Shown: positions 1-6,455 of the stretch, one piece after another
Position numbering within the stretch: position 1 is the stretch's first letter
Layout of the letters: the number at the start of each line of letters is the position of its first letter
Assembly (NCBI GenBank): GCA_958415245.1
Contig: CATYYP010000108.1
Span: 1-6,455 of the forward strand
Length of the DNA: 6,455 nt
DNA from: Schaalia odontolytica
Lineage (GTDB): Bacteria; Actinomycetota; Actinomycetes; Actinomycetales; Actinomycetaceae
Direction of reading: 5' to 3'
Notes under the pieces: generated by a model
Told to the model about the DNA's origin: nothing
Seen by the model: only the letters and a program-made list of their open reading frames with translations
The model's database searches: none
Translations under genes and position numbers: made by a program

Positions 1-364
1 ACGCAAGGAGGTTGGCTGCACCCACCTGGGTACGCAGGACGAGCTGATTTCCCACCTTCACGGAGGTAACAAGGAGAAGCTGGCACCAGCGCGCCAGACG
101 GACGTTAGCAGCTTCAGCGTCGTGGGTAAGACCGCCGTCATGGTCCGGCACCGTGTAGATGAGCGCACCGGACGCGTCACGGATTTTCGTTGCACGCAGA
201 TCCATCAGATCGCGAGAGAGGGTCGTCTGGGTGACATCAATCCCCCGCTCGGCCAGGCGAGCGCGCAGTCCCTCCTGGCTACCGATCGACTCGGACGCCA
301 GAAGATCGCGGATCATCTCATGACGCGCACTCTTGGTGCTCGGAAACGCGGGTGTTGCACTCAT
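1..364 (-). CDS. argR: Arginine repressor ArgR (3' end cut off by window edge)
   Basis: Reading from the ATG at 364, 121 codons are visible before the edge; the family is usually about 150-170 residues, so roughly the last 30-50 are missing. ArgR is a hexameric DNA-binding protein that uses arginine as corepressor to control arginine biosynthesis and catabolism genes. Residues about 10-75 form the N-terminal winged helix-turn-helix. The family signature is clear around residues 45-57 (VTQTTLSRDLMDL), followed by TKIRDASGALIYTVPD. The start of the C-terminal oligomerisation domain is visible at about residues 98-121 (LLLVTSVKVGNQLVLRTQVGAANLL). The arginine-contacting acidic motif lies outside the window and cannot be checked. 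An in-frame ATG two codons earlier (370) is possible, but it would fall inside or before the predicted transcription start. No Shine-Dalgarno sequence precedes either ATG. It is transcribed behind the flavodoxin gene, but a terminator separates them. Confidence 0.95.
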   Translation of the reverse strand, partial: MSATPAFPSTKSARHEMIRDLLASESIGSQEGLRARLAERGIDVTQTTLSRDLMDLRATKIRDASGALIYTVPDHDGGLTHDAEAANVRLARWCQLLLVTSVKVGNQLVLRTQVGAANLLA

Positions 365-397
365 ATGCATGATTATACACATGAATGCATATAAATA
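364..397. promoter_or_regulatory. Probable ARG boxes (ArgR operator) over the argR promoter
   Basis: This AT-rich patch in a GC-rich genome holds two sequences resembling the ARG-box core TGAAT-N4-ATTCA. TGCAT-GATT-ATACA at 366-379 matches 8 of 10 core bases, and TGAAT-GCAT-ATAAA at 382-395 also matches 8 of 10. Two ATGCAT hexamers (365-370 and 385-390) bracket the patch. The first box contains the -10 element, so bound ArgR would block RNA polymerase, which is the usual self-repression by this family. The spacing of 16 bases between boxes is shorter than the about 21 usual for tandem ARG boxes, so the exact register is uncertain. Confidence 0.55.
372..377 (-). promoter_or_regulatory. -10 box of argR promoter (TATAAT), probably leaderless
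   Basis: The minus strand reads a perfect TATAAT ending at 372. The expected transcription start, about seven bases on, is at or next to the ATG at 364. With no ribosome binding site present, this predicts a leaderless mRNA, a common arrangement in actinobacteria. The -35 region is poor: TTGCTT at 402-397 would need a 19-base spacer and overlaps the upstream terminator stem. Confidence 0.6.
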
Positions 398-433
398 AGC
401 AAGCGGGCGAGGGATGTCCCTCACCCGCTTGCT
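388..433 (-). terminator. Intrinsic terminator downstream of the flavodoxin gene
   Basis: A long inverted repeat spans 398-433: AGCAAGCGGG then GAGGGA (398-414) pair with TCCCTC and CCCGCTTGCT (417-433). There is one C/A mismatch (408/423) and a two-base spacer (TG) between the arms, so the real loop must open the closing pairs. On the minus strand the stem is followed by TTATTTATAT, a U-rich tail. It starts 10 bases after the flavodoxin stop codon. It should insulate argR from transcription coming from upstream. Confidence 0.85.
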
Positions 434-443
434 ATCACGACTC

Positions 444-932
444 TCAGGCCTTCAACGCATCCGCGATATCGTCGGCCCACGCCTCGATCGCGTCCCAGTC
501 GCGGAAGTCGCCCTCAACGACACCGGCGAGGCGCGCAACCGAGCGCTCGCGCAGCGACAGAAGCTCCGGCTTGTAGCGACCCGGGAACGTGCGCAGCTCG
601 CGGCAGTTGACGTGGGTGAGCAGCGGGCCGACACGATTTCCATCCTGCTCCGTGTGCTTCGGCACGCCATTCATGCCAACGGAGAAGGCCCACACCGGCT
701 TGTCGCGCAGATCATCCTTGAAGCGCTCCATGAAGTCGTGCGCCTCGGGCATCCACTGGAGAATGTAGACGGCAGAGCCGACAACCACGGCGTCGTATGG
801 TTCGACCGTGGTCACGTCAGCGGGCGCGATACGATCGACGGTAAAGCCCGCCGCCTCGAGGCGCTTCGCGATGGCGTCGGCGACCTCATCCGTCGCCCCG
901 TGCTTTGATGATGCAGTAACAAGGATGTGCAT
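444..932 (-). CDS. Single-domain flavodoxin-like protein (HemG/Flavodoxin_5-type)
   Basis: A 162-residue protein with the flavodoxin fold over nearly its whole length, expected to bind FMN non-covalently in the cytoplasm. The N-terminal phosphate-binding loop is visible at residues about 6-14 (TASSKHGAT), followed by the helix EVADAIAKRLEAAGF. The second conserved stretch is VVVGSAVYILQWMPEAHDFMERF (about 49-71, split here as VVVGSAVYI and the rest). The end, GDFRDWDAIEAWADDIADAL, is typical of the short actinobacterial flavodoxin-domain family. Related proteins include HemG-type protoporphyrinogen oxidase, but this one lacks the extra insertion I associate with E. coli HemG, so a haem role should not be assumed. 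No membrane segment or signal peptide. An upstream in-frame ATG at 1001 would add 23 residues unlike the family; the ATG at 932 begins exactly at the fold's first strand. The electron partner is unknown. Confidence 0.85.
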   Translation of the reverse strand: MHILVTASSKHGATDEVADAIAKRLEAAGFTVDRIAPADVTTVEPYDAVVVGSAVYILQWMPEAHDFMERFKDDLRDKPVWAFSVGMNGVPKHTEQDGNRVGPLLTHVNCRELRTFPGRYKPELLSLRERSVARLAGVVEGDFRDWDAIEAWADDIADALKA

Positions 933-938
933 GTATCC

Positions 939-944
939 ATCGTA
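939..944 (-). promoter_or_regulatory. Possible -10 box (TACGAT) for the flavodoxin gene
   Basis: TACGAT on the minus strand fits the actinobacterial TANNNT -10 pattern. It would place +1 at 932, the first base of the start codon, giving a leaderless mRNA. There is no good Shine-Dalgarno sequence in front of the ATG, which agrees. No convincing -35 element was found at 16-18 bases. Confidence 0.4.
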
Positions 945-950
945 AAGCGA

Positions 951-960
951 AGACCGGTCT
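951..960. promoter_or_regulatory. Perfect 10-bp palindrome AGACCGGTCT in the flavodoxin promoter region
   Basis: The palindrome lies 19-28 bases upstream of the flavodoxin ATG, between the putative -10 and the place of a -35. That position suits an operator for a dimeric regulator. It is short, and chance occurrence in GC-rich DNA is quite possible. Confidence 0.25.
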
Positions 961-968
961 AACCGATG

Positions 969-997
969 GGCACAACGCCCCAAATGAGTGGGGTGCC
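969..997 (-). terminator. Weak hairpin after pheT, possible terminator without U-tract
   Basis: CCCCA (978-982) pairs with TGGGG (989-993) around a six-base loop. An outer GGCA/TGCC stem (969-972 with 994-997) is offset by a five-base bulge (973-977). It sits 38 bases past the pheT stop. No run of T follows on the minus strand, so it would be a non-canonical terminator at best. Nothing else in the pheT-flavodoxin gap looks like one, so read-through from pheST into the flavodoxin gene is possible. Confidence 0.3.
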
Positions 998-1034
998 ACA
1001 CCGCGGATTCGACCGGCCTATCGCTTTGCGGACT

Positions 1035-3683
1035 TTAGGCGCGCAACGACGCCCCCAGGACCTTGGATGCCTTCGCGACGACCTGTTCGCGCACCTGCGA
1101 GGATTCCTTCGCAGTCAGCGTGTGGTCGGCCGCGCGCAGGCGCAGTGCAAAGGCGAGAGAGCGGTAGCCCTCGGGAACCTGATCGCCCTCGTAGATGTCG
1201 AAGAGCGTCACGGACTCGGCAAGCTGGCCGGCCCCCTGACGCACAATCTGCTCGACGCGCGAGGCCGGAATGTCGGACGGCACAACCAGAGCGATGTCCT
1301 CCTTGGCCAGGGGGAACGTCGAGACACCCTTGACCTGGATCGGCTGTTCGCTCATCTGAGAGATCAGCGCGTCCATGTCGATCTCGAATGCGCACGAACG
1401 GGCCGGCAGGCCGAAGGCGCGGCACGCGGCGGGCGACAGCTCGCCAGCAAGAGCGACATCGACGAGGTCACGGCCAGCACGCACGAAGACGCGCGCGACG
1501 CGGCCGGGGTGGAACGGTGCAACCGCAGCGGGATCCGTCGCCGGAGCAGGCATCGGGGCACCCTTGTGCGCGGGCACCTCATCCATCCAGGCACGGGTCA
1601 CTTCAACGCGGACGCCGAGACCCGACGCCACGCGACGCACGTACTCGAGGGCGTCGGCCCAGTCGTAAGCGCGGGCGTTCGCCAGGACACCGACCGGAAC
1701 AGCCTGGCCGGTGAGAACACCGCCAATGTGCCAGGGCTGAGCAGGGATACCGGCCTCGAGGGCCGCGATCACCTCGTCGGAGGGACGCTCCTCGGCGCTG
1801 GGCAGGTCCGCCGGGACGGTACCCGCGGGACGGGCAACCTTCGCGACCTCGAAGATCGCGACGTCTGCGTTGGAGCGCGACACGTTACGGCCGGCGACGT
1901 CGAGAAGGGTATCGAGCACCGTGGTGCGCAGCCAGGGGGCGTCATCCGCCATCGGGTTACGCAGGCGCAGCGCCTCGCGACGCGGATCGTCGGCGGGGAT
2001 ACCCTGACGGTCCCAGGTGTCGGACACGAACGGGTAGGACTCGACCTCGACCAGTCCCCCATCAGCCAGCGCAGCGGCGGCCAGACGACGAGCCTTCTGC
2101 GCTGTCGTCAGGCCATGGCCTGCCGGTGCGGTCGGCATGACCACGGGAATGTTGTCGTAGCCGTCGAGGCGTGCGACTTCCTCGACCAGATCAGCCGGCA
2201 GCGTGAGATCGGGACGCCACGAAGGAGCCGTCACCGTGAACGCGCCATTGTCGGGGCCTTCGACGACGCAGCCGACCGTGCGCAACAGTTCGGCGATGCG
2301 CTCGGGGGCGTGGGCCACGCCGGTCAGGCGCTCCACCTCACCGACGGGCAGCGAAATGACGACAGCCTCGCCGCGCTGATCCACGTCGGTGACGCCGGCA
2401 TCGACGGTGCCTCCGCCGTATTCGAGGAGAAGCTCGACCGCACGCTGGGCAGCAACCGCGGGAAGCTGCGGGTCCGTGCCGCGCTCGAAGCGCTTCGCGG
2501 CCTCCGAGTGCAGCTTGTGGCGGCGCGAGCTACGGGCGACCGACACAGAATCGAAGTGAGCGGCCTCAAACAGCACGTCGGTCGTCCCCTCCCCGACCTC
2601 GGAGTAAGCGCCACCCATGACACCGGCGATACCGATGATGCGCGACCCTTCGCCCTCGGGAGAGTCGGTGATGAGCAGATCCTGCGGGTCAAGCTCACGC
2701 TTTTCCTCGTCGAGGGTCACCAGTGTCTCGCCCGCGCGGGCACGGCGCACGACGATCGGGGCGGCCAGGTCGCCCAGGTCGTAGGCGTGCATCGGCTGAC
2801 CGAGGTCGAGCATGACGTAGTTCGTGATGTCGACGGCCAAAGACAGCGAGCGCATGCCCGCGGCCTCGAGACGCTCGACCATCCAGCGCGGAGTCGGAGC
2901 GTTGGGGTTCGTGCCGCGCACGATACGCGCAACGAAACGGTCCACGCCGACGCGGCCACGGATCGGGGCGTCGTCGGAGAATACGACCGGGAAACCGTCG
3001 GAGTTCGCCGTCGGCGGCTCGGCTGCGATCACGCCGGGCAGTCCCGGATCGCGGAACGCGGCGCCCGTCGAGTGCGAGTACTCGCGAGCGATACCACGCA
3101 TCGAGAAGCAGTAGCCGCGGTCCGGGGTCACGTTAATCTCGAGGACCTCTTCACCCAGCCCCAGCCAGGAGACAATGTCCGTACCGACGGCAGGAATCTC
3201 GCGGTCAGGGAAGTACTTCGGCAGCACGATAATGCCGTCGTGGTCCTCCCCCAGTCCGAGTTCGCGCGCGGAGCAGATCATGCCGTCAGAGACGTGACCG
3301 TAGGTCTTGCGCGCGGCGATCTGGAAGTCGCCGGGCAAGATAGCGCCCGGCAGGGACACGACAACGAGGTCATCGACGTCGAAGTTGTGCGCACCGCAGA
3401 TGATGCCGCGGCTCGGCAGATCCGAGGGCTCTTTACCGGTACCGGGAGCATCGTTGTGCTCGCCGACATCCACGCGGCAGTAGTTCACGATCTTGCCGTT
3501 CGAGGCGGTCTCCTCCACGCGGGTGAGGACGCGACCCACCACGAGCGGGCCGGTGACTCGCGCCGGGTGAATCTCTTCCTCTTCAAGGCCGACCTTCACG
3601 AGGGCGGCGGCAAGCGCCTCGGCGTCCGTGCCCTCGGGGACGTCAACGTGGTCGGACAGCCAGCTCAGCGGAACCATAGGCAT
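1035..3683 (-). CDS. pheT: Phenylalanyl-tRNA synthetase beta subunit
   Basis: An 882-residue protein, longer than E. coli PheT (795). With PheS it forms the cytoplasmic alpha2-beta2 enzyme that charges tRNA-Phe; the beta subunit binds tRNA and hydrolyses mischarged Tyr-tRNA-Phe. Domains in order: N-terminal MPMVPLSWLSDHV; an OB-fold EMAP-II-like tRNA-binding domain, about 41-150 (GIICGAHNF, DGMICSARELGLG); B3/4 editing domain, about 194-405 (GQPMHAYDL, GVMGG, LFEAAHF, then HSEAAKRFERGTDP); B5 domain, about 440-512, with the magnesium-associated RPDL...DLVEEVARLDGYDNIP; catalytic-like B6/B7 core, about 520-765 (LRNPMADDAPWLRTT); and a C-terminal FDX-ACB anticodon-binding domain, about 786-882 (TFPLAKEDIALVVP). 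Extra length sits around residues 75-90 and 620-725. An in-frame ATG at 3701 would overlap pheS and has GGAG only three bases away; the ATG at 3683 has AAGGGG eight bases upstream and lies one base after the pheS stop, so it is preferred. Confidence 0.97.
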   Translation of the reverse strand: MPMVPLSWLSDHVDVPEGTDAEALAAALVKVGLEEEEIHPARVTGPLVVGRVLTRVEETASNGKIVNYCRVDVGEHNDAPGTGKEPSDLPSRGIICGAHNFDVDDLVVVSLPGAILPGDFQIAARKTYGHVSDGMICSARELGLGEDHDGIIVLPKYFPDREIPAVGTDIVSWLGLGEEVLEINVTPDRGYCFSMRGIAREYSHSTGAAFRDPGLPGVIAAEPPTANSDGFPVVFSDDAPIRGRVGVDRFVARIVRGTNPNAPTPRWMVERLEAAGMRSLSLAVDITNYVMLDLGQPMHAYDLGDLAAPIVVRRARAGETLVTLDEEKRELDPQDLLITDSPEGEGSRIIGIAGVMGGAYSEVGEGTTDVLFEAAHFDSVSVARSSRRHKLHSEAAKRFERGTDPQLPAVAAQRAVELLLEYGGGTVDAGVTDVDQRGEAVVISLPVGEVERLTGVAHAPERIAELLRTVGCVVEGPDNGAFTVTAPSWRPDLTLPADLVEEVARLDGYDNIPVVMPTAPAGHGLTTAQKARRLAAAALADGGLVEVESYPFVSDTWDRQGIPADDPRREALRLRNPMADDAPWLRTTVLDTLLDVAGRNVSRSNADVAIFEVAKVARPAGTVPADLPSAEERPSDEVIAALEAGIPAQPWHIGGVLTGQAVPVGVLANARAYDWADALEYVRRVASGLGVRVEVTRAWMDEVPAHKGAPMPAPATDPAAVAPFHPGRVARVFVRAGRDLVDVALAGELSPAACRAFGLPARSCAFEIDMDALISQMSEQPIQVKGVSTFPLAKEDIALVVPSDIPASRVEQIVRQGAGQLAESVTLFDIYEGDQVPEGYRSLAFALRLRAADHTLTAKESSQVREQVVAKASKVLGASLRA

Positions 3684-3684
3684 G

Positions 3685-4800
<1,116 letters not shown>

Positions 4801-4833
4801 TCATTACTGCGCGCATCACGCGCACCGCCCACC

Positions 4834-4839
4834 ATCCTA
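4834..4839 (-). promoter_or_regulatory. Possible -10 box (TAGGAT) for pheST
   Basis: TAGGAT fits TANNNT and would give a leader of about 57 bases before pheS. The expected -35 position (about 4857-4862) reads AGCTGT, a poor match. The leader has a small GCGCG/CGCGC hairpin (4809-4823) with no U-tract, and no phenylalanine-rich leader peptide or T-box consensus, so no attenuation mechanism is apparent. Confidence 0.35.
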
Positions 4840-4882
4840 CCCGTTCGCCTATCCTCACAGCTCACCGGATCCACGGGCGCGC

Positions 4883-4888
4883 TACCCT
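4883..4888 (+). promoter_or_regulatory. Possible -10 box (TACCCT) for panB
   Basis: TACCCT fits TANNNT and would start transcription at about 4895, giving a 5' leader of about 44 bases for the GTG start at 4939. No recognisable -35 element lies 16-18 bases upstream. It sits about 45 bp from the candidate pheS -10, so the divergent promoters need not overlap. Confidence 0.4.
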
Positions 4889-4927
4889 GTAAGACGTGAA
4901 TGCGCTCTCGCGCTCCATTAGCTCACC

Positions 4928-4933
4928 GAAGGA
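4928..4933 (+). promoter_or_regulatory. Ribosome binding site of panB (GAAGGA)
   Basis: GAAGGA followed by the five-base spacer TTTCC and then GTG at 4939. This favours the GTG start over the in-frame ATG at 4900, which lacks a Shine-Dalgarno sequence. Confidence 0.7.
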
Positions 4934-4938
4934 TTTCC

Positions 4939-5799
4939 GTGTCCCACATCACGCAACCGGAGGGCGGGGCCCCGGCCTCGTCGCAGACGCCAACCCTCTT
5001 TTCCGCTCAGCGCGTGCGCATCCAGCACATCGCGCGTGCCAAGGCCGAAGGCATTCCCCTCACGAGGCTCACCGCCTACGACACTCTCACCGCTCCCATT
5101 CTCGAGGCTGCGGGCGTGGACATGCTGCTCGTCGGTGATTCGCTCGGCAACGTGATTCTTGGCCATAGCTCGACGTTGCCTGTCACCCTGGAGGATATGG
5201 AGCGCGCCACCGCCGCCGTTGCTCGTTCGACCTCGCGCGCCATGATCGTGGCGGACCTGCCTTTTGGTACGTACGAGGACACGCTTGAGCATGCTTTTGC
5301 CTCCGCAACGCGCCTCATGAAGGCCGGGGCACACGCAGTGAAGCTAGAGGGCGGGCAGAGCCGCGCCCATATCATTGCAGGCCTCGTCTCGGCTGGTATC
5401 CCCGTGTGCGCACACCTGGGCTACACGCCCCAGTCCGAAAACACCCTGGGTGGCCCCCGCATGCAGGGCCGTGGAGCCGGCGCCGATGCGCTTCGCCGAG
5501 ACGCCGAGGCCATCGAGAAGGCCGGCGCCTTCGCCGTCGTCTTCGAGATGGTACCCGCATCGATTGCCACCGAATTGACCCAGAGCCTGAGTATCCCGAC
5601 CATCGGTATCGGCGCAGGTCCGAATACCGACGGCCAGGTGCTCGTCTGGTCCGACATGGCCGGATACTCCGACTGGACGCCGTCGTTCGTTCGCAAGTTC
5701 GGCCAGCTCGGAGCAGCCCTGCGTGAGGCCGCCACCGACTACGTGGAGGCCGTGCGCGAGCGTTCCTTCCCCGGACCCGACAACTACAAGAACGACTGA
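4939..5799 (+). CDS. panB: 3-methyl-2-oxobutanoate hydroxymethyltransferase
   Basis: PanB transfers a hydroxymethyl group from 5,10-methylene-tetrahydrofolate to alpha-ketoisovalerate, making ketopantoate, the first committed step of pantothenate and CoA synthesis. The 286-residue protein is a cytoplasmic (beta/alpha)8 barrel of the PEP/pyruvate superfamily. Family motifs run in order: LTAYD (about 44-48), MLLVGDSLGNVILGH (62-76), MIVADLPFGTYE (102-113), AVKLEGG (133-139), AHLGYTPQS (158-166) and VVFEMVP (200-206). By alignment with E. coli, D67, D106 and E137 are the magnesium ligands (D45, D84, E114) and E203 is the catalytic glutamate (E181); the constant offset supports the match. The first about 22 residues are a low-complexity extension before RVRIQHIARAKAEG. 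The GTG start is chosen for its GAAGGA; an ATG at 4900 would add 13 residues. It diverges from pheS and lies 29 bases before map. No panC or panD is in the window. Confidence 0.95.
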   Translation: MSHITQPEGGAPASSQTPTLFSAQRVRIQHIARAKAEGIPLTRLTAYDTLTAPILEAAGVDMLLVGDSLGNVILGHSSTLPVTLEDMERATAAVARSTSRAMIVADLPFGTYEDTLEHAFASATRLMKAGAHAVKLEGGQSRAHIIAGLVSAGIPVCAHLGYTPQSENTLGGPRMQGRGAGADALRRDAEAIEKAGAFAVVFEMVPASIATELTQSLSIPTIGIGAGPNTDGQVLVWSDMAGYSDWTPSFVRKFGQLGAALREAATDYVEAVRERSFPGPDNYKND

Positions 5800-5813
5800 C
5801 GCCACCCGATCGC

Positions 5814-5820
5814 AGGAGGA
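5814..5820 (+). promoter_or_regulatory. Ribosome binding site of map (AGGAGGA)
   Basis: A near-perfect Shine-Dalgarno sequence with an eight-base spacer to the ATG at 5829. It fixes the map start with the N-terminal extension included. The 29-bp panB-map gap has no terminator, so the two genes are probably co-transcribed. Confidence 0.75.
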
Positions 5821-5828
5821 ACACCCCC

Positions 5829-6455
5829 ATGGAAGCATCCGCACTCGCTCGCCGCGCCCCGCTGGGCACTTTGAAGCCGGGACGCGTCTCACCGATGCGC
5901 GCGGTCCCCGAGCACATCGAGCGCCCCGAATACATGTTCCACGACGGCCCCGAGCGCGTCACCGCCTCGGAGATCAAGAGCCCCGAGACCATCGCGAAGA
6001 TCCGCGAGGCCGGTCGTATCGCCGCTGGGGCCATCGAGGCCGTCGGCGCAGCCATCGCCCCTGGCGTCACCACCGAGGAACTCGACCGCATCGGCCACGA
6101 GTTCCTCATCGCACACGACGCCTACCCCTCGTGTCTGGGCTACATGGGCTTCCCAAAGTCCATCTGCACCTCCATCAATGAGGTTATCTGCCACGGCATT
6201 CCCGACGACCGTCCGCTCGAAGACGGCGACATCATCAACATCGACATCACCGCCTACAAGGACGGCGTGCATGGCGACACCTGCGCGATGTTCGAGGTGG
6301 GCACTGTCGACGAAGAATCCCATCTGCTCATCGAGCGTACGAAGAACGCGATGATGCGCGGCATCAAGGCCGTCGGCCCGGGTCGCGAAATCAACGTGAT
6401 CGGTCGCGTCATCGAGGCCTACGCGAAGCGCTTCGACTACGGCGTGGTGCGCGAC
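5829..6455 (+). CDS. map: Methionine aminopeptidase, type Ic (3' end cut off by window edge)
   Basis: The frame is open for 209 codons to the window edge with no stop; the family is about 285 residues, so roughly a quarter is missing. The enzyme removes the initiator methionine from new proteins, using two metal ions in a pita-bread fold. Residues 1-45 are an N-terminal extension with proline-containing motifs (LKPGRVSPMRAVPEHIERPEY), like that of the mycobacterial type Ic enzymes, where it is proposed to contact the ribosome. The catalytic domain starts at about residue 50 (IKSPETIAKIREAGRIA). Visible active-site residues are H122 (in CHGIP, E. coli H79), D139 (in NIDIT, D97) and D150 (in HGDT, D108). 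The remaining metal ligands (E. coli H171, E204, E235) lie outside the window. SCLGYMGFPKSICTSINEVI matches the family substrate-pocket region. It probably shares a transcript with panB. Confidence 0.95.
   Translation, partial: MEASALARRAPLGTLKPGRVSPMRAVPEHIERPEYMFHDGPERVTASEIKSPETIAKIREAGRIAAGAIEAVGAAIAPGVTTEELDRIGHEFLIAHDAYPSCLGYMGFPKSICTSINEVICHGIPDDRPLEDGDIINIDITAYKDGVHGDTCAMFEVGTVDEESHLLIERTKNAMMRGIKAVGPGREINVIGRVIEAYAKRFDYGVVRD

Noticed and set aside
366..390. ATGCAT repeats as a separate repeat family or attachment site
   Set aside because: Only two copies are present, within 26 bp. They are explained better as parts of the ArgR operator, and there is no integrase or other mobile-element gene nearby.
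122..394. 90-codon plus-strand open frame antisense to argR
   Set aside because: It is antisense to the conserved helix-turn-helix region of argR, has no ribosome binding site and no recognisable motif.
5344..6323. Minus-strand open frames opposite panB and map (5344-5892, 5372-6109, 5889-6323)
   Set aside because: These are shadows of two well-conserved plus-strand genes. Their translations are compositionally skewed without domain signatures.

Overview
This window comes from a high-GC Gram-positive bacterium. The strong GC bias at third codon positions, start sites that look leaderless, a mycobacterial-type (Ic) methionine aminopeptidase with a proline-rich N-terminal extension, and the pheS-pheT-argR neighbourhood all point to Actinobacteria. 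The family Actinomycetaceae (Actinomyces/Schaalia-like) is my best guess, but that is inference. I see no mobile element, CRISPR array, RNA gene, prophage or defence system.

Layout. The left two-thirds is read on the minus strand. From right to left it holds pheS (4770-3685) and pheT (3683-1035), one base apart, encoding the two subunits of phenylalanyl-tRNA synthetase. Next comes a small single-domain flavodoxin-like gene (932-444) with a strong intrinsic terminator. Last is argR (364 to the window's left edge), the arginine repressor, incomplete at its C-terminus. The right third is read on the plus strand: panB (4939-5799), ketopantoate hydroxymethyltransferase of pantothenate/CoA synthesis, then map (5829 to the right edge), methionine aminopeptidase, incomplete at its C-terminus. 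pheS and panB diverge from a 168-bp shared intergenic region.

Control signals. The clearest regulatory signal is at argR. A perfect TATAAT lies seven bases before the ATG, inside an AT-rich patch with two ARG-box-like sequences. This fits a leaderless, self-repressed argR transcript squeezed directly behind the terminator of the gene upstream. The flavodoxin gene shows a similar but weaker leaderless arrangement. pheT, pheS, panB and map instead have good Shine-Dalgarno sequences, and these decide their starts.

How the genes fit together. This is mainly housekeeping: charging tRNA-Phe, trimming the initiator methionine, making the CoA precursor and sensing arginine. In many actinobacteria pheST is followed by an argC-J-B-D-F-R cluster. 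Here a flavodoxin gene lies between pheT and argR and no arginine-biosynthesis gene is in view, which is the most notable departure from the usual order. I did not find evidence for an undescribed system. The very long open frames antisense to pheT and pheS are best explained as codon-bias shadows.
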